Part shown: piece by piece, positions 1 to 8,781 of the stretch
Numbering within the stretch: position 1 is the stretch's first letter
How the letters are laid out: each line of letters opens with the position of its first letter
Source of the DNA: Pseudanabaena biceps
Lineage (GTDB): Bacteria; Cyanobacteriota; Cyanobacteriia; Pseudanabaenales; Pseudanabaenaceae
Assembly (NCBI GenBank): GCA_013361095.1
Contig: JAATWA010000001.1
Span: forward strand, 1,054,001 to 1,118,000
DNA: 64,000 nucleotides
Reading direction: 5' to 3'
Program-made: the position numbers and the translations under genes
Notes under the pieces: generated by a model
Told to the model about the DNA's origin: nothing
What the model saw: the letters and a program-made list of their open reading frames with translations, nothing else
Databases searched by the model: none

Positions 1-249
1 ACGATCGCGATGGAGCTAAATTCGATCGAGGCGATCAAAAATGCTGTGCAGGCAGGATTAGGAGCTGCATTTTTGTCGGTGACGGCGATCGAAAAAGAGT
101 TACAGATGGGAGCTTTGCAACGGGTTCAGATTGAGGGGGTTGTAATCAAGCGGATGTTGTTACAAATTAGGAATCCTAATCGCTATCGGTCTAAGGCGAC
201 TGAGGCATTTTGTAACGAGGTATTACCAAGTTTTCGGGATAAAACATAG
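1..249 (+). CDS. LysR-family transcriptional regulator, C-terminal fragment
   Basis: This is the 3' end of a gene that begins before the window; it is open from base 1 to the TAG at 247-249. The roughly 82 residues look like the end of a LysR substrate-binding domain. The stretch [17 protein letters not shown] is the usual effector-domain helix, and the tail [16 protein letters not shown] is typical of RbcR/CbbR/NtcB-like cyanobacterial regulators. The helix-turn-helix lies outside the window, so the target genes cannot be named. The stop codon sits inside the stem of the hairpin at 246-280. Confidence 0.75.
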   Translation, partial: TIAMELNSIEAIKNAVQAGLGAAFLSVTAIEKELQMGALQRVQIEGVVIKRMLLQIRNPNRYRSKATEAFCNEVLPSFRDKT

Positions 250-280
250 CAAAAAGGGCGCAAAGCGCCCTTTTTGCTAT
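246..280 (+). terminator. Perfect hairpin overlapping the LysR stop codon
   Basis: Sixteen-base arms (ATAGCAAAAAGGGCGC and its complement) with an AAA loop, ending in a T-run. It is a good intrinsic terminator. The left arm contains the TAG stop of the preceding gene, a pattern repeated across the window. Confidence 0.8.
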
Positions 281-306
281 AGCCATAGTCCTCAATGTCA
301 GGACAA

Positions 307-367
307 AGCCAAAATCCAAAAGAGAGTTGCGGCGCTTCGCGCCGCAACTCTCTTTTGGGTTTTGGCT
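307..367. repeat. Long palindrome with GCGGCGC core
   Basis: Near-perfect 29-base arms around a TTC centre. The outer part carries CCAAAAGAGAG and the core is GCGGCGC-TTC-GCGCCGC. It lies between the LysR gene and hisC and belongs to the dispersed G-type palindrome family (compare 35044-35096). It encodes no protein. Confidence 0.85.
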
Positions 368-451
368 GGTTAAAGCTATATTTAAGTAGCGATACAATGA
401 TTAGGCTGACCCAATTTTTTACTTTTTACTTTTACCTTTTTACTTCACACC

Positions 452-1492
452 ATGAGCTATTTTCGTCCTGCCATTGATGCAATGACTGGTTATGTTCCGG
501 GGGAACAGCCTCAGTCTGGAGCCAAAGTCATCAAACTAAATACCAACGAAAATCCTTATCCACCGTCCCCTAAAGCGATCGCAGCTTTACAACATATTGA
601 TGGCGATGCTCTACGGCGCTATCCTGATCCTTTTGCCCATGAATTTTGTCAAGCTGTGAGCGTAGCCCTAGATGTGCCGAAGGATTGGGTAATTGTGGGC
701 AATGGCAGCGATGATGTTTTGAATATTTTAATTAGGGCTTGTGCGGAAGGACGCGATCGCAAAGTCGTTTACCCGATGCCGACCTATGTGCTGTATCGCA
801 CTTTGTCAGCAATGCAACCTGCGGAGATTGTAGAAGTTCCCTATGGTAAAGATTTTCAGTTACCGATTGCTGATTTAGTTGCTGCTAATGGTGCGGTTAC
901 TTTTATTGCATCCCCTAATAGTCCGTCTGGTCACATTGTGCCATTGGACGATTTACGCAAATTGGCAAGTCAAGTGTCAGGAATTTTGGCGATCGATGAA
1001 GCCTATGTAGATTTTGCGGAATCTTCGGCTTTATCGTTAGTGGGCGAGTTTGACAATGTGATTGTGCTGCGGACTCTATCTAAGGGCTATTCCCTAGCAG
1101 GTTTGCGCTTGGGTTTTGGGATTGCCAATCCCCAGCTACTATCAGGTTTATTTAAGGTCAAGGACAGCTACAACATCGATGCGATCGCGATCGCGATGGG
1201 GACAGCCGCAATGTATGACCAAAATTATAAGAATGAAACTGCGACAAAGGTAAAAGTCTCCCGCGCTAAACTGGCTCAAGATCTCCAAGAGATCGGCTTC
1301 AAGACCTTAGAATCTCACGGAAACTTTTTGCTAGCGACACCGCCCAAACAAAATGCTGAAGAACTTTATTTAAAACTTAAAGAATCAGGAATTTTAGTAC
1401 GCTACTTCAATCAAGCGGGGCTATCTGACAAGTTACGCATCACAGTTGGAACTGACGAACAAAATCAAGCTTTATTAAATGTTTTACAGTGA
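452..1492 (+). CDS. hisC: Histidinol-phosphate aminotransferase
   Basis: A 346-residue PLP enzyme of aminotransferase class I/II. It converts imidazole acetol phosphate to histidinol phosphate in cytosolic histidine synthesis. Visible marks are the N-terminal LNTNENPYPPSP signature of HisC, SPNSPSG with the cofactor-contacting Asn near 156, DEAYVDF with Asp near 182, and the Schiff-base Lys near 211 in TLSKGYSLAGLRLGFG. Length is normal for the short HisC type. It is a single gene, not in a his operon; hisZ lies at 31.3 kb on the other strand. The ATG follows a T-rich leader without a strong ribosome site. An aromatic aminotransferase side activity is possible for this family. Confidence 0.93.
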   Translation: MSYFRPAIDAMTGYVPGEQPQSGAKVIKLNTNENPYPPSPKAIAALQHIDGDALRRYPDPFAHEFCQAVSVALDVPKDWVIVGNGSDDVLNILIRACAEGRDRKVVYPMPTYVLYRTLSAMQPAEIVEVPYGKDFQLPIADLVAANGAVTFIASPNSPSGHIVPLDDLRKLASQVSGILAIDEAYVDFAESSALSLVGEFDNVIVLRTLSKGYSLAGLRLGFGIANPQLLSGLFKVKDSYNIDAIAIAMGTAAMYDQNYKNETATKVKVSRAKLAQDLQEIGFKTLESHGNFLLATPPKQNAEELYLKLKESGILVRYFNQAGLSDKLRITVGTDEQNQALLNVLQ

Positions 1493-1499
1493 ATAATTA

Positions 1500-1526
1500 G
1501 CTGTGCGCGGCAAAGCCGCGCACAGC
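1500..1526. terminator. GC-rich hairpin after hisC
   Basis: Perfect arms GCTGTGCGCGGC and its complement with an AAA loop, 8 bases after the hisC stop. Its right arm runs into the next palindrome at 1523-1573, so the two stems cannot both form in full. Confidence 0.75.
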
Positions 1527-1573
1527 AATTTAGAGAAAGAGGTCGCGAAGCGACCTCTTTCTCTAAATTGCTG
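1523..1573. terminator. Palindrome overlapping the pyrB 3' end
   Basis: Arms of about 24 bases around GAA. Read on the minus strand, the first arm contains the last codons (ACA GCA ATT) and the TAG stop of pyrB. It probably acts as a bidirectional terminator between convergent hisC and pyrB. Confidence 0.8.
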
Positions 1574-2531
1574 TACCTAGTAGATACAACAAGCTCATGC
1601 GGATCGCGACCCCATTAGTTACCTGTTTATCAATTAGGCTTAGCCTCGGATCATCCATCAAATCTGAACTAATTTCGACACCACGATTGACGGGGCCGGG
1701 ATGCAGAACCTGCACATTTGGCGCACATTTAGCTAAGCGATCGCGAGTAATGCCATATCTGGCATGATATTCACGCAAACTAGGGATTAAGAATTGTCCC
1801 ATTCGTTCCATTTGTAAGCGCAAGGTCATCACAAAATCAGCATCCTCAAGGGCTGGCTCAAGGGAGTAATGGATTTTAGCGCCATATTCGGCAAACTCTG
1901 GTGGTAGTAATGTCGGTGGTGCAGCTAGATGCACCTCTGCGCCATTGGTCAGCAGACTCCACAAATTCGATCGCGCTACCCGTGAATGCAAAATATCACC
2001 AACGATCGCCACTTTTTTACCCTTGAGATCCTTGGCAGACGGAGATTGAGGATTGAGATATATGCAAAGAGTGAGCAAATCTAGGAGAGCTTGGGAAGGA
2101 TGCTCATGTTTGCCATCACCTGCATTTAGAATCGCCACTTTGCCGCTCAAAGCATCCATGTCGCGGGCGATCGCTAACGGCACACCCGCAGACTGATGGC
2201 GAATTACCATAATGTCAGTTCCCATCGCCAAAAAAGTTCGCGCCGTATCAAGGATCGTCTCACCTTTAGAGAGCGAAGAAGTTCCTGGGGCAAAATTTAG
2301 AGTGTCGGCAGATAGACGTTTCGCAGCAAGCTCGAAGCTATTGCGAGTACGAGTTGAGGATTCAAAAAACAGGTTAGCGACAACTTTACTCTGCAAAGTT
2401 GGCACTTTCTTATTACGGCGCGACAATACTTCCAAAAAGCTAACGGCTGTTTGGATAACGGTTTCGTAGTCGTTGATTGTAAAGTCAGAGAGAGAAATTA
2501 CATGTCGTCGCTGCCAAGTAAGTTCGGTCAT
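1563..2531 (-). CDS. pyrB: Aspartate carbamoyltransferase catalytic subunit
   Basis: A 322-residue cytosolic enzyme joining carbamoyl phosphate and aspartate, the committed step of pyrimidine synthesis. The carbamoyl-phosphate loop SSTRTR is at about residues 58-63, [10 protein letters not shown] near 144, and [11 protein letters not shown] with the aspartate-site residues near 277. Length and order match the bacterial catalytic chain; no pyrI regulatory gene is present. It starts 5 bases after a small membrane-protein gene, so the two are probably one transcript. Its stop lies inside the stem of the 1523-1573 palindrome. Confidence 0.95.
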   Translation of the reverse strand: MTELTWQRRHVISLSDFTINDYETVIQTAVSFLEVLSRRNKKVPTLQSKVVANLFFESSTRTRNSFELAAKRLSADTLNFAPGTSSLSKGETILDTARTFLAMGTDIMVIRHQSAGVPLAIARDMDALSGKVAILNAGDGKHEHPSQALLDLLTLCIYLNPQSPSAKDLKGKKVAIVGDILHSRVARSNLWSLLTNGAEVHLAAPPTLLPPEFAEYGAKIHYSLEPALEDADFVMTLRLQMERMGQFLIPSLREYHARYGITRDRLAKCAPNVQVLHPGPVNRGVEISSDLMDDPRLSLIDKQVTNGVAIRMSLLYLLGTAI

Positions 2532-2536
2532 GATAA

Positions 2537-2725
2537 TTAGCGTTGAGACACAGAAATGGAGATAGGCGAAATCATGCCGACAGGCGCAGGTGCAACCATG
2601 TCATCGGGCAGAAAAGCACGGGAGCTAACTAAAACCAGAGTAAACAAAAAGATTGCAAAAATAATTAGCGGTGCAATGTACTGACGAAAGAATGGCACAG
2701 TTGTAATTATGTAGATAACATTCAC
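2537..2725 (-). CDS. Small single-span membrane protein
   Basis: A 62-residue protein with one strongly hydrophobic helix (about residues 15-35, [17 protein letters not shown]), a short N-terminal part with FFRQY, and a Pro/Ala-rich tail. It lies directly upstream of pyrB with 5 bases between, which argues for a real co-transcribed gene. I do not recognise a family with certainty. It resembles the many short conserved cyanobacterial membrane proteins of unknown role. No function is assigned. Confidence 0.6.
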   Translation of the reverse strand: MNVIYIITTVPFFRQYIAPLIIFAIFLFTLVLVSSRAFLPDDMVAPAPVGMISPISISVSQR

Positions 2726-2791
2726 ATTATCTATGATTTAGTCTGCTTTTAGAAGCATTTGCCGCATCTTGGGTACTGGCTCCGCCAAGCG

Positions 2792-2846
2792 AAAACCCAA
2801 GAAGTGAGTAGCGGCGCTTTGCGCCGCTACTCACTTCTTGGGTTTT
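2792..2846. repeat. Long palindrome, AAAACCCAAGAA type
   Basis: Perfect 26-base arms beginning AAAACCCAAGAAGTGAG with core AGCGGCGC-TTT-GCGCCGCT. It is a member of the dispersed G family, located between the divergently placed small membrane-protein gene and the end of the nuclease-family gene. Either strand would give a strong hairpin. Confidence 0.85.
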
Positions 2847-2874
2847 AATGCAAGTGACTTCAAACATATGAGGC

Positions 2875-3804
2875 TTATTTCAGGCGAAAAACAGCCCGCA
2901 CAGGTGCATGATCGGATATTTCGGCAAAATAGCGGCGATCGCTATCAAAGCCAAGATCTTTTTGCGGATCAAGAATTTGGATAGATTGGGGAATATATTC
3001 TTCGGCTGCGCCTTTGGGTGCTTGGGAAATCGCAATATGATCGATTACGCAACCAGTTCCCCGATTAGAAAACCTGATCCGACCATCGGCAAACTTTGGC
3101 TGTCCACGCTTTTTTAAGCAGTTTTCTTGTTGATTTGTTTCTACTTCCCTAGTCAAAAAAGTAAGCGGCGCATTCCTTAAACCACGATTTTGATCCGCCC
3201 ATGAGGGACTGTTAAAATCCCCCAACATAATTAAATCAGGATCAGATTGAGCATCTTGCTGATATCGATCAACAGCTTTTCGGAGGCGATCGCTTTGATT
3301 TTGACGAATTTGATCGGCATCTTTACCATCACCCCCTTTCTGATGCACAACTACTAGCGTAAAGTCAAAACCCTGAGCATTAGCAGGCTTTAAGTGAGTG
3401 ACAAGGGGCGATCGCAAAGTTCCCGTAATATTGACATCGCTCCATTCTGTAATTCTCTCTGCTCCAAATAAATCTTGGCGATAGAACAAAGCTAATCTTT
3501 GTTTATTTCCAGTTTCACCTAATATAAATTCCCACTTGTGCGACTGATTTAGCTTCTCTTTAAGTTTTTCTGCACCAATTGGACTCACTTCCTGTAATCC
3601 GATTACATCAAAATTCTGCTCAATAATTTGACTAACAGCTTTGACCTTAGCCGCGTTCAAACCATCAAAATTTTCTAAATTAAATGTCCCGATCCTGACT
3701 CGATCAAGATTAGTCGCAGATATTAATGGGTTGGAACAGCTAAAGGTGAGGGTGGACGCGATCGCTAAAACCGTTAGCCTAAAAAAGTATAAATAAGATT
3801 TCAA
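2875..3804 (-). CDS. Secreted endonuclease/exonuclease/phosphatase-family protein
   Basis: 309 residues of the EEP (DNase I-like) fold. The family motifs occur in order: RIGTFNLENFDG near residue 38, GLQEVS near 70, VVVHQKGGDG near 150, GDFNSPSW near 195 and SDHAPVRAVF at the C-terminus, giving the Asn, Glu, Asp and His active-site set. The N-terminus is a signal peptide with LTFSC at 19-23, a possible lipobox, so export or lipid anchoring is likely. The substrate could be nucleic acid or a phosphoester; sequence alone does not decide. It stands alone between hairpin-rich gaps. Confidence 0.8.
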   Translation of the reverse strand: MKSYLYFFRLTVLAIASTLTFSCSNPLISATNLDRVRIGTFNLENFDGLNAAKVKAVSQIIEQNFDVIGLQEVSPIGAEKLKEKLNQSHKWEFILGETGNKQRLALFYRQDLFGAERITEWSDVNITGTLRSPLVTHLKPANAQGFDFTLVVVHQKGGDGKDADQIRQNQSDRLRKAVDRYQQDAQSDPDLIMLGDFNSPSWADQNRGLRNAPLTFLTREVETNQQENCLKKRGQPKFADGRIRFSNRGTGCVIDHIAISQAPKGAAEEYIPQSIQILDPQKDLGFDSDRRYFAEISDHAPVRAVFRLK

Positions 3805-3853
3805 AGATTTATCCTTACTTGGTTTGCTATATCGCCAAGTTTACTAGGACATC

Positions 3854-4010
3854 AAACCCAAGAACTGGCTGGCGGCGCGGAGCGCCGCCAGCCAATTACA
3901 GCCTATTGAGGCTTTAAGTAGTACAGAGAAATTTGTGAAAGCGCCGCTTCGCAGCGCTTTCACAAATTTCTCTGTGGTTTAAGTTAGCGCAAGGCGCTGT
4001 ATTGGGTTTT
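3854..4010. repeat. G-type palindrome split by an inserted element
   Basis: The outer arms AAACCCAAGAACTGGCTGG...CCAGCCAAT and TTGGGTTTT form one member of the long-palindrome family. The right arm is interrupted at a TA by the 101-bp element at 3899-3999. Removing the element and one TA restores a continuous arm with a single mismatch to the family. Confidence 0.8.
3899..3999 (+). mobile_element. Family A palindromic miniature element, copy A1
   Basis: 101 bp beginning CAGCCTATTGAGG and ending GCGCAAGGCGCTG, flanked on both sides by TA (3897-3898 and 4000-4001). Its centre is a long hairpin with arms AGAGAAATTTGTGAAAGCG. It encodes nothing. A copy at 19853-19953 in the opposite orientation agrees at about 98 of 101 positions by eye. 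Duplicated TA targets are typical of the IS630/Tc1/mariner group, so it may be a MITE mobilised by such a transposase; none is in the window. Confidence 0.8.
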
Positions 4011-4041
4011 GAACTGTATAAGTACTTGTGCAAAATAAATT

Positions 4042-4094
4042 ACCAAAACCCGTAAAGTTGCGCTCCGTAGGAACGCAACTTTACGGGTTTTGGT
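4042..4094. repeat. Palindrome, AAAACCCGTAAAG type
   Basis: Arms ACCAAAACCCGTAAAGTTGCG and complement around a 9-base loop. Together with its left flank it matches, in inverted orientation, the palindrome at 26515-26561 over at least 35 identical bases (4025-4059 against 26549-26583). A more diverged relative lies at 31197-31250. Confidence 0.8.
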
Positions 4095-4206
4095 TTGTAA
4101 TTAATTATGCCTAGCTACTTAGATCATAAAAGTTACATTTTTTGACATAAGAAACCAGAAAAGATCATTTAAAATAGGATAGACCGCAATTATCTTGGTA
4201 GCCACT

Positions 4207-5433
4207 ATGGAACTTGCAGCATATATATATGATGCATGGGCGTATGAACAAGCCAATCAGGAATCGATAGACATCGATCTAATTACTTGCGACCAGTTAA
4301 ATGAGCATAGCAACCGCCGCGATTGCATATGTCTCACCAATCCTAGTAAAAACTTTACCGACCTCAAACGTAATGTCTCGGCGATCGCGGCGATCGCCTT
4401 GGCGGGTTTTAGTAATTTGAGTGTCAATCTTGCCCCTGCCACAGCCGCCTATTTGCTAGAGCCATCGGTAAATATTGCGCCTTGGTGTAATAACTTATAC
4501 CTCTGTGACACAGGCTATATGTTGGAAGTTCAGACTTTACTATCTCAGCGCGGTTTTGCTGTGGGCGAAATTGATGGCGTTTATGGTCGCTATACCAAGC
4601 AAGCGGTCATGGCTTTTCAAAAAACGCAACCGAATTTAGTGGCTGATGGAATTCCTGGGGAGAATACTTTGCGGTTATTACGAAACTTCTCAGTCAGATA
4701 TGCCCAAACTGCACCCCAAACTGCGCCCCAGATTACACAAAGTCCTAATCGTTCCTTAGTAATTGTGCGATCAACTAATCCTCAAAATAATCAGCTAATC
4801 AATCCGCAAAACCCAGAATTAGATGAGGTGGGCAACCTACAACTATTGCTAAAGCGAAGAGGATTTTATCGCGGTGAGATTGATAGCCAGCAAGGATCAA
4901 CGACTACGAATGCAATTTTAAAAGCCCAAAGAGCCTATGGACTTCCTGAGGATGGTTTTGCGGGACCACTAACCATACAGTCATTGCTAGCAGGCGGCAA
5001 CAATGTGCCGTTCACACAACCTGCGATCAATAGATTGCCTAATCCAGTTGATGTCCTCCAAATTCAGACGTTACTCCAAGAGCGTGGTTTTTATAACGGA
5101 GAGCTAAATGGTTCCTACAACACGGCAACGCGCTCAAGTATATATGACGCTCAACTTGCCTACGGGCAGAAGGCAACGAGTGATTTGAGTCCTGAGTTAA
5201 TCAACGCATTAAGAGGGCAAGATATGAATCAAAGTCTCACTTTTAATCCAGCAACTTCTAGTCCGCCAAACCAGACTATTTCAGGCAGTCAAGATATTCG
5301 CTCTAGCCCCGTAAACCCGATTACTAATAACGTTCAAATCAATCTTCAGTCTGACTACTTACCAAAAAATTCCTCTCAATCGCCAGCCTCTAGCCAAAAC
5401 ATTCCGATCGCACCGCCACCCAATCAAAGTTAA
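4207..5433 (+). CDS. Peptidoglycan-binding repeat protein (three PG_binding_1 units)
   Basis: About 408 residues from the ATG at 4207. A TTG at 4195 is also in frame, but the ATG gives an N-terminus (MELAAYIYDAW) that matches the neighbouring paralog (MELLAYIQEEF). After about 60 polar residues comes a hydrophobic segment (AIAAIALAGFSNLS), then three peptidoglycan-binding type 1 modules, each with a GFY/GFA-x-GEIDG pattern and ending in DG-x-x-G-x-x-T. The C-terminal 80 residues are Ser/Pro/Asn-rich and disordered. No catalytic domain is visible, so it probably anchors to or senses the cell wall. It is followed 84 bases later by a larger paralog, suggesting tandem duplication. Confidence 0.85.
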   Translation: MELAAYIYDAWAYEQANQESIDIDLITCDQLNEHSNRRDCICLTNPSKNFTDLKRNVSAIAAIALAGFSNLSVNLAPATAAYLLEPSVNIAPWCNNLYLCDTGYMLEVQTLLSQRGFAVGEIDGVYGRYTKQAVMAFQKTQPNLVADGIPGENTLRLLRNFSVRYAQTAPQTAPQITQSPNRSLVIVRSTNPQNNQLINPQNPELDEVGNLQLLLKRRGFYRGEIDSQQGSTTTNAILKAQRAYGLPEDGFAGPLTIQSLLAGGNNVPFTQPAINRLPNPVDVLQIQTLLQERGFYNGELNGSYNTATRSSIYDAQLAYGQKATSDLSPELINALRGQDMNQSLTFNPATSSPPNQTISGSQDIRSSPVNPITNNVQINLQSDYLPKNSSQSPASSQNIPIAPPPNQS

Positions 5434-5517
5434 TAACTCCGATCTTTTGGCAACGATAAGTCGTCTAAATAGCTAAATTTCAAACTATATACCTCTCACC
5501 AAATTAAGGACTAAATC

Positions 5518-7323
5518 ATGGAACTTCTAGCTTATATCCAAGAAGAATTTATTAGCCCAGCAACTGCTAACTTCGATGCAAGTAATGAACTAGATAGTGG
5601 CGTAAGTCATAATTTCAAATTCCCTATTTGGCTAAAACAACTAACCAATAAATCTGCCAAACTGGGCTTGAAAGTAATTCTTTCGAGTACGACAATCCTC
5701 CTCGTTTTAGGGTCAACCCTTGCGCTAGCCGAAGCCACTACTCCCTCTGATGTTCGTTATGTCCAGTCATTACTAGCCCAAAATGGCTTTGATCCCGGTC
5801 AAATTGATGGGGTTGCAGGTAGATCAACAAAAAATGCTATTCTCCGCGCTCAGCGATCGCTAGGACTTACGACCGATGGCATTGTTGGTAGTCAAACGAT
5901 CGCTTCCCTTGAAGATGGCATCACTAAAACTAAAGCTGAAACCGACAGCGTAGCTGGTCAATCTAACAATGCTGTTAGTTCAGCATCGGTAATGAACCTC
6001 CAAAAACTGCTGAGCGATCGCGGTTTTTATAAGGGTACTGTAGATGGGCTGATGGGAGCTCAAACTCGTCAGGCGATCGTTGAAGCGCAAAAAGCCTATA
6101 ACATCACCCCCGATGGTATTGCGGGACCGCGTACTCTAGCAGCCCTAGAGTCGGATGGAAGCAAAGCAAGTACTGCTCCTGTCAAAAGCATTGAAGTGGA
6201 AAACCTGCAAAAATTACTAGCCAAACGTAGTTTTTATAACGGTGCTGTAGATGGAATTTTAGGGCCGCAAACGCGCATTGCCATTGTGGCTGCTCAAAGA
6301 AATTATGGCTTAACCGCCGATGGCATTGCGGGAAGTCAGACTATTGCTGCTTTAGAGTCTAACAGCAACAATATTGATCGCGATCAGTCAACCCCTGCCA
6401 AACCCCTAGTATCAAATCCTGATCAAGATATTCTGGCTTTACAACGTTTATTAAAGCAGCGCGGTTTTTATGAGGGATCTCTAGATGGCATCAAGGGTTC
6501 AAGAACTACCGATGCGATCGCCGCCGCCCAAAAAGCCTATGGATTAACCCAAGATGGCATTGCAGGCAAACAGACGATCGCCGCCTTGCAACGCGATGGT
6601 GGTATTCCCAGAGCCTCGGCTAGTCTAACTCCACCCCCAAAAACCATTCCATCGGTCAAAAATAATGATGTTGCTAACTTACAAAATTTGCTTACCGATC
6701 GCAAGTTCTACAGTGGTTCTATTACGGGTGTATTAGACTCTCGTACTACTGAAGCAGTTATTGCCGCTCAAAAAGCCTATGGCTTAACTGCCGATGGGAT
6801 TGCGGGCTTAAAAACGATCGCCGCGTTAGAGGCTGGCGCTCCTACTCGTCAAACTGTAGTAGTGGTGAAGCCTAGCCCGATCATTACGCCAAGTATTCGT
6901 GTGGAAACTAAACCACAGCAACCTGCTCCCATTGCTACCGCCCAGCCGCAACCTGCTCCCATTGCTACTGCCCAGCCGCAACCCACTCAACCTCCTATCT
7001 CCGCTGTTCCCAAAGCAACACCTCCCGCAGTTGTGGCAACTCCTACTCCTAAAGTAGTTACTCCACCAACTGCTGTCACCGCACCTCAGGCTGCACCGCC
7101 ACAAACTACTGCTAGTAATTCTCAAGTTTTAGAACTTCAAAATCTATTAACTAAACGTGGCTTTTACACTGGCAAAGCTGATGGCGTGCTGACTGGTGAA
7201 ACTCGCAATGCGATTATCAGAGCGCAGAATTTCTATTCAATTAGTCCTGCTGATGGATCACCAAGTAGTAAGCTAGTGGAGAGTCTGAGCAAAGATTCAT
7301 TTATTTCTGCTGAAGGAAATTAG
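5518..7323 (+). CDS. Peptidoglycan-binding repeat protein (six PG_binding_1 units)
   Basis: A 601-residue paralog of the gene upstream, sharing the MEL-x-AYI start. A hydrophobic segment lies near residues 52-75 (ILSSTTILLVLGSTLALAEA), which could be a signal or anchor. Six modules of about 60 residues follow, each of the form LQ-LL-x-x-RGFY-x-G-x-DG...R-AI-AAQ-AYGLT-DGIAG-TI-AL. A Pro/Thr/Gln-rich linker at about 450-545 contains a perfect short tandem repeat (QPAPIATAQ). No hydrolase domain is seen. A cell-wall-binding structural or adaptor role is likely. The next gene starts 5 bases after the stop. Confidence 0.87.
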   Translation: MELLAYIQEEFISPATANFDASNELDSGVSHNFKFPIWLKQLTNKSAKLGLKVILSSTTILLVLGSTLALAEATTPSDVRYVQSLLAQNGFDPGQIDGVAGRSTKNAILRAQRSLGLTTDGIVGSQTIASLEDGITKTKAETDSVAGQSNNAVSSASVMNLQKLLSDRGFYKGTVDGLMGAQTRQAIVEAQKAYNITPDGIAGPRTLAALESDGSKASTAPVKSIEVENLQKLLAKRSFYNGAVDGILGPQTRIAIVAAQRNYGLTADGIAGSQTIAALESNSNNIDRDQSTPAKPLVSNPDQDILALQRLLKQRGFYEGSLDGIKGSRTTDAIAAAQKAYGLTQDGIAGKQTIAALQRDGGIPRASASLTPPPKTIPSVKNNDVANLQNLLTDRKFYSGSITGVLDSRTTEAVIAAQKAYGLTADGIAGLKTIAALEAGAPTRQTVVVVKPSPIITPSIRVETKPQQPAPIATAQPQPAPIATAQPQPTQPPISAVPKATPPAVVATPTPKVVTPPTAVTAPQAAPPQTTASNSQVLELQNLLTKRGFYTGKADGVLTGETRNAIIRAQNFYSISPADGSPSSKLVESLSKDSFISAEGN

Positions 7324-7328
7324 TTGAG

Positions 7329-8126
7329 ATGTGGTTGCGTAATTTAGTAATTAACTTGGGAGCGATCGCTGTTTTTGCTGGAATTGCGCTGAGTCTCCAG
7401 TTTCCTAGACTTAATCAGCGTCTAAATGGACAGACTCTAGAGGATACGCGCAAAGCCGTCAGAGATGAAGAATCAAGATTACGATTGATTCTTCAGTTGC
7501 CATCAAGAGGTTTAGGCTTCAACAACATGATTGCTGATTTTGCTTTCCTGCAATTTCTACAATACTTTGGGGATGATACAGCCAGAGTTCAATTTAAAAC
7601 AGGCTATGGTCTTAGCCCCCTTTATTTTGAAAATATTATTGAGCGTGACCCGCGATTTATCAGTAGTTATATCTATTTGTCATCAAGTGTGTCGATATTT
7701 GCGGGAGTTCCCCGTGCGGCTAATGATATCTATAGCAAAGGGCTGCGATCGCTAAATCCTTTTATACAGCCTAGTGCTTATAGTGTTTGGCGGTACAAAG
7801 CAACTGATCAACTGTTGTTTTTAGGAGATGGCAAAGGGGCAAGGGAGTCCTATCTCAAGGCAGCAGAATGGGCTGATATTGCTAGGGAATCTGGCAAAAA
7901 ATTGATTGATGATCCGAAGTTAGTCGCAGATTTATCTCGACAGTCTGCCACATGGCTAGAAGAAGATCGAGATTTAAAAAATGCTCAAATTGGCGCGTGG
8001 AGCTTAGTTTTACAAAATGCATCTGACAAAAAAACGGTTGAAATTGTTTCTCAGGAAGTGGATAAACTAGGCATGAAGGTAGAACTTCAAAATAATGTAT
8101 TAGTGATTGTGCCAAAGAAAAAATAA
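7329..8126 (+). CDS. Conserved cyanobacterial membrane-anchored protein, TPR-like
   Basis: 265 residues. An N-terminal signal anchor (about 5-25, LVINLGAIAVFAGIALSLQF) is followed by a helical region with a pattern resembling tetratricopeptide helices (FISSYIYLSS..., GARESYLKAAEWADIARESG). I recognise it only as a conserved hypothetical protein of cyanobacteria. It follows the peptidoglycan-binding gene by 5 bases, so a shared transcript and a possible cell-envelope role are reasonable inferences. The last 25 bases of the gene lie in the stem of the palindrome at 8102-8153. Confidence 0.7.
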   Translation: MWLRNLVINLGAIAVFAGIALSLQFPRLNQRLNGQTLEDTRKAVRDEESRLRLILQLPSRGLGFNNMIADFAFLQFLQYFGDDTARVQFKTGYGLSPLYFENIIERDPRFISSYIYLSSSVSIFAGVPRAANDIYSKGLRSLNPFIQPSAYSVWRYKATDQLLFLGDGKGARESYLKAAEWADIARESGKKLIDDPKLVADLSRQSATWLEEDRDLKNAQIGAWSLVLQNASDKKTVEIVSQEVDKLGMKVELQNNVLVIVPKKK

Positions 8127-8153
8127 GCTTATTTTTTCTTTGGCGCAATCACT
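8102..8153. terminator. Palindrome whose stem contains a gene end
   Basis: Arms of about 25 bases meet at AAGCTT with one mismatch. The left arm is the last eight codons and stop of the upstream gene; the right arm is its inverted copy. It overlaps the start of the D element at 8151 by three bases. Confidence 0.8.
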
Positions 8154-8251
8154 ACTCCCTTCCCACTATCAAAATAGACATTAAAAACCCAGAACTAGCG
8201 TGGCGGCGCTAAGCGCCGCCACGTCTAATTTTTCACTGGGAAGGGAGTAGT
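8151..8251. repeat. Family D element, copy D1
   Basis: Terminal inverted repeats ACTACTCCCTTCCCA and TGGGAAGGGAGTAGT enclose a GTGGCGGCGC-TAA-GCGCCGCCAC hairpin. A second copy with the same ends and the shared internal word ATAGACnTTA lies at 61061-61158; one isolated end is at about 63256-63268. This looks like a small mobile or amplified element. Confidence 0.75.
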
Positions 8252-8310
8252 AGCAACTAAAAAAGATAGGTGGCGGCGCTTAGCGCCGCCACCTATCTTT
8301 TTTAGTTGCT
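8252..8310. terminator. Perfect palindrome overlapping the DUF2996 gene end
   Basis: Perfect 28-base arms, AGCAACTAAAAAAGATAGG with core GTGGCGGCGC-TTA-GCGCCGCCAC. On the minus strand, AGC AAC TAA is the last two codons and stop of the DUF2996 gene, so coding sequence forms one end of the stem. Confidence 0.85.
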
Positions 8311-8712
8311 AGACAACCACTTTTGAGCAGTCAAGCGCTGAATCACTCCAAACACCAATAAATCTAAAGGGGCTTTGCGCTCATCAATCAAAAATGGCTC
8401 AATCGTACTAGGCGATCGCCCACCATCAGCACAGGAAAAAGCCTTTTGTGCATTAATATCTGCCTTAGAAAAATAAACAGTAAATTGACGCAATCCTTGC
8501 GCCCAAACACCATGTACTTGAGAGTTTCCAAAGTCTAATGTCAGATCAGCGACACCTTGCTTACCAAAGGCTTTAGTCAAAGCTGGTAAATAATGAGTAG
8601 TGATAAATTCGTCAAAGGGTAACTCTTCAATCGCAGGTGGTTTTTCGGCTTTGGGTTTGGCAGCAGGCTTAGCTGCTGCTTGCTCAGGACTAGACGCAGT
8701 AGTTTCAGACAT
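8302..8712 (-). CDS. DUF2996 family protein
   Basis: 136 residues. A low-complexity Ala/Pro/Lys N-terminus (1-30) precedes a compact domain of about 105 residues with LPFDEFITTHYLPAL near 32, RQFTVYFSK near 77 and KAFSCADGG near 89. This matches what I know of DUF2996, a family of cyanobacteria and plastids without an assigned reaction. The next gene upstream on this strand, ndhM, is 69 bases away, so they may be co-transcribed, but the spacing is not decisive. Soluble; no signal or membrane segment. Confidence 0.75.
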   Translation of the reverse strand: MSETTASSPEQAAAKPAAKPKAEKPPAIEELPFDEFITTHYLPALTKAFGKQGVADLTLDFGNSQVHGVWAQGLRQFTVYFSKADINAQKAFSCADGGRSPSTIEPFLIDERKAPLDLLVFGVIQRLTAQKWLSSN

Positions 8713-8781
8713 AGTGATAAAAAGTTGCTAGATAGAATTTTTAGATAGGGAAGCTGAGGCGATCGCATCGCAGTCAAGGCA

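Noticed and set aside
295..477. Short open frames at the palindrome before hisC
   Set aside because: They translate the two arms of a palindrome and have no codon structure or family.
3899..3999. Family A element as an ordinary terminator
   Set aside because: It lies within the arm of another palindrome, has TA duplications and a near-identical inverted twin, so it is better explained as a mobile element.
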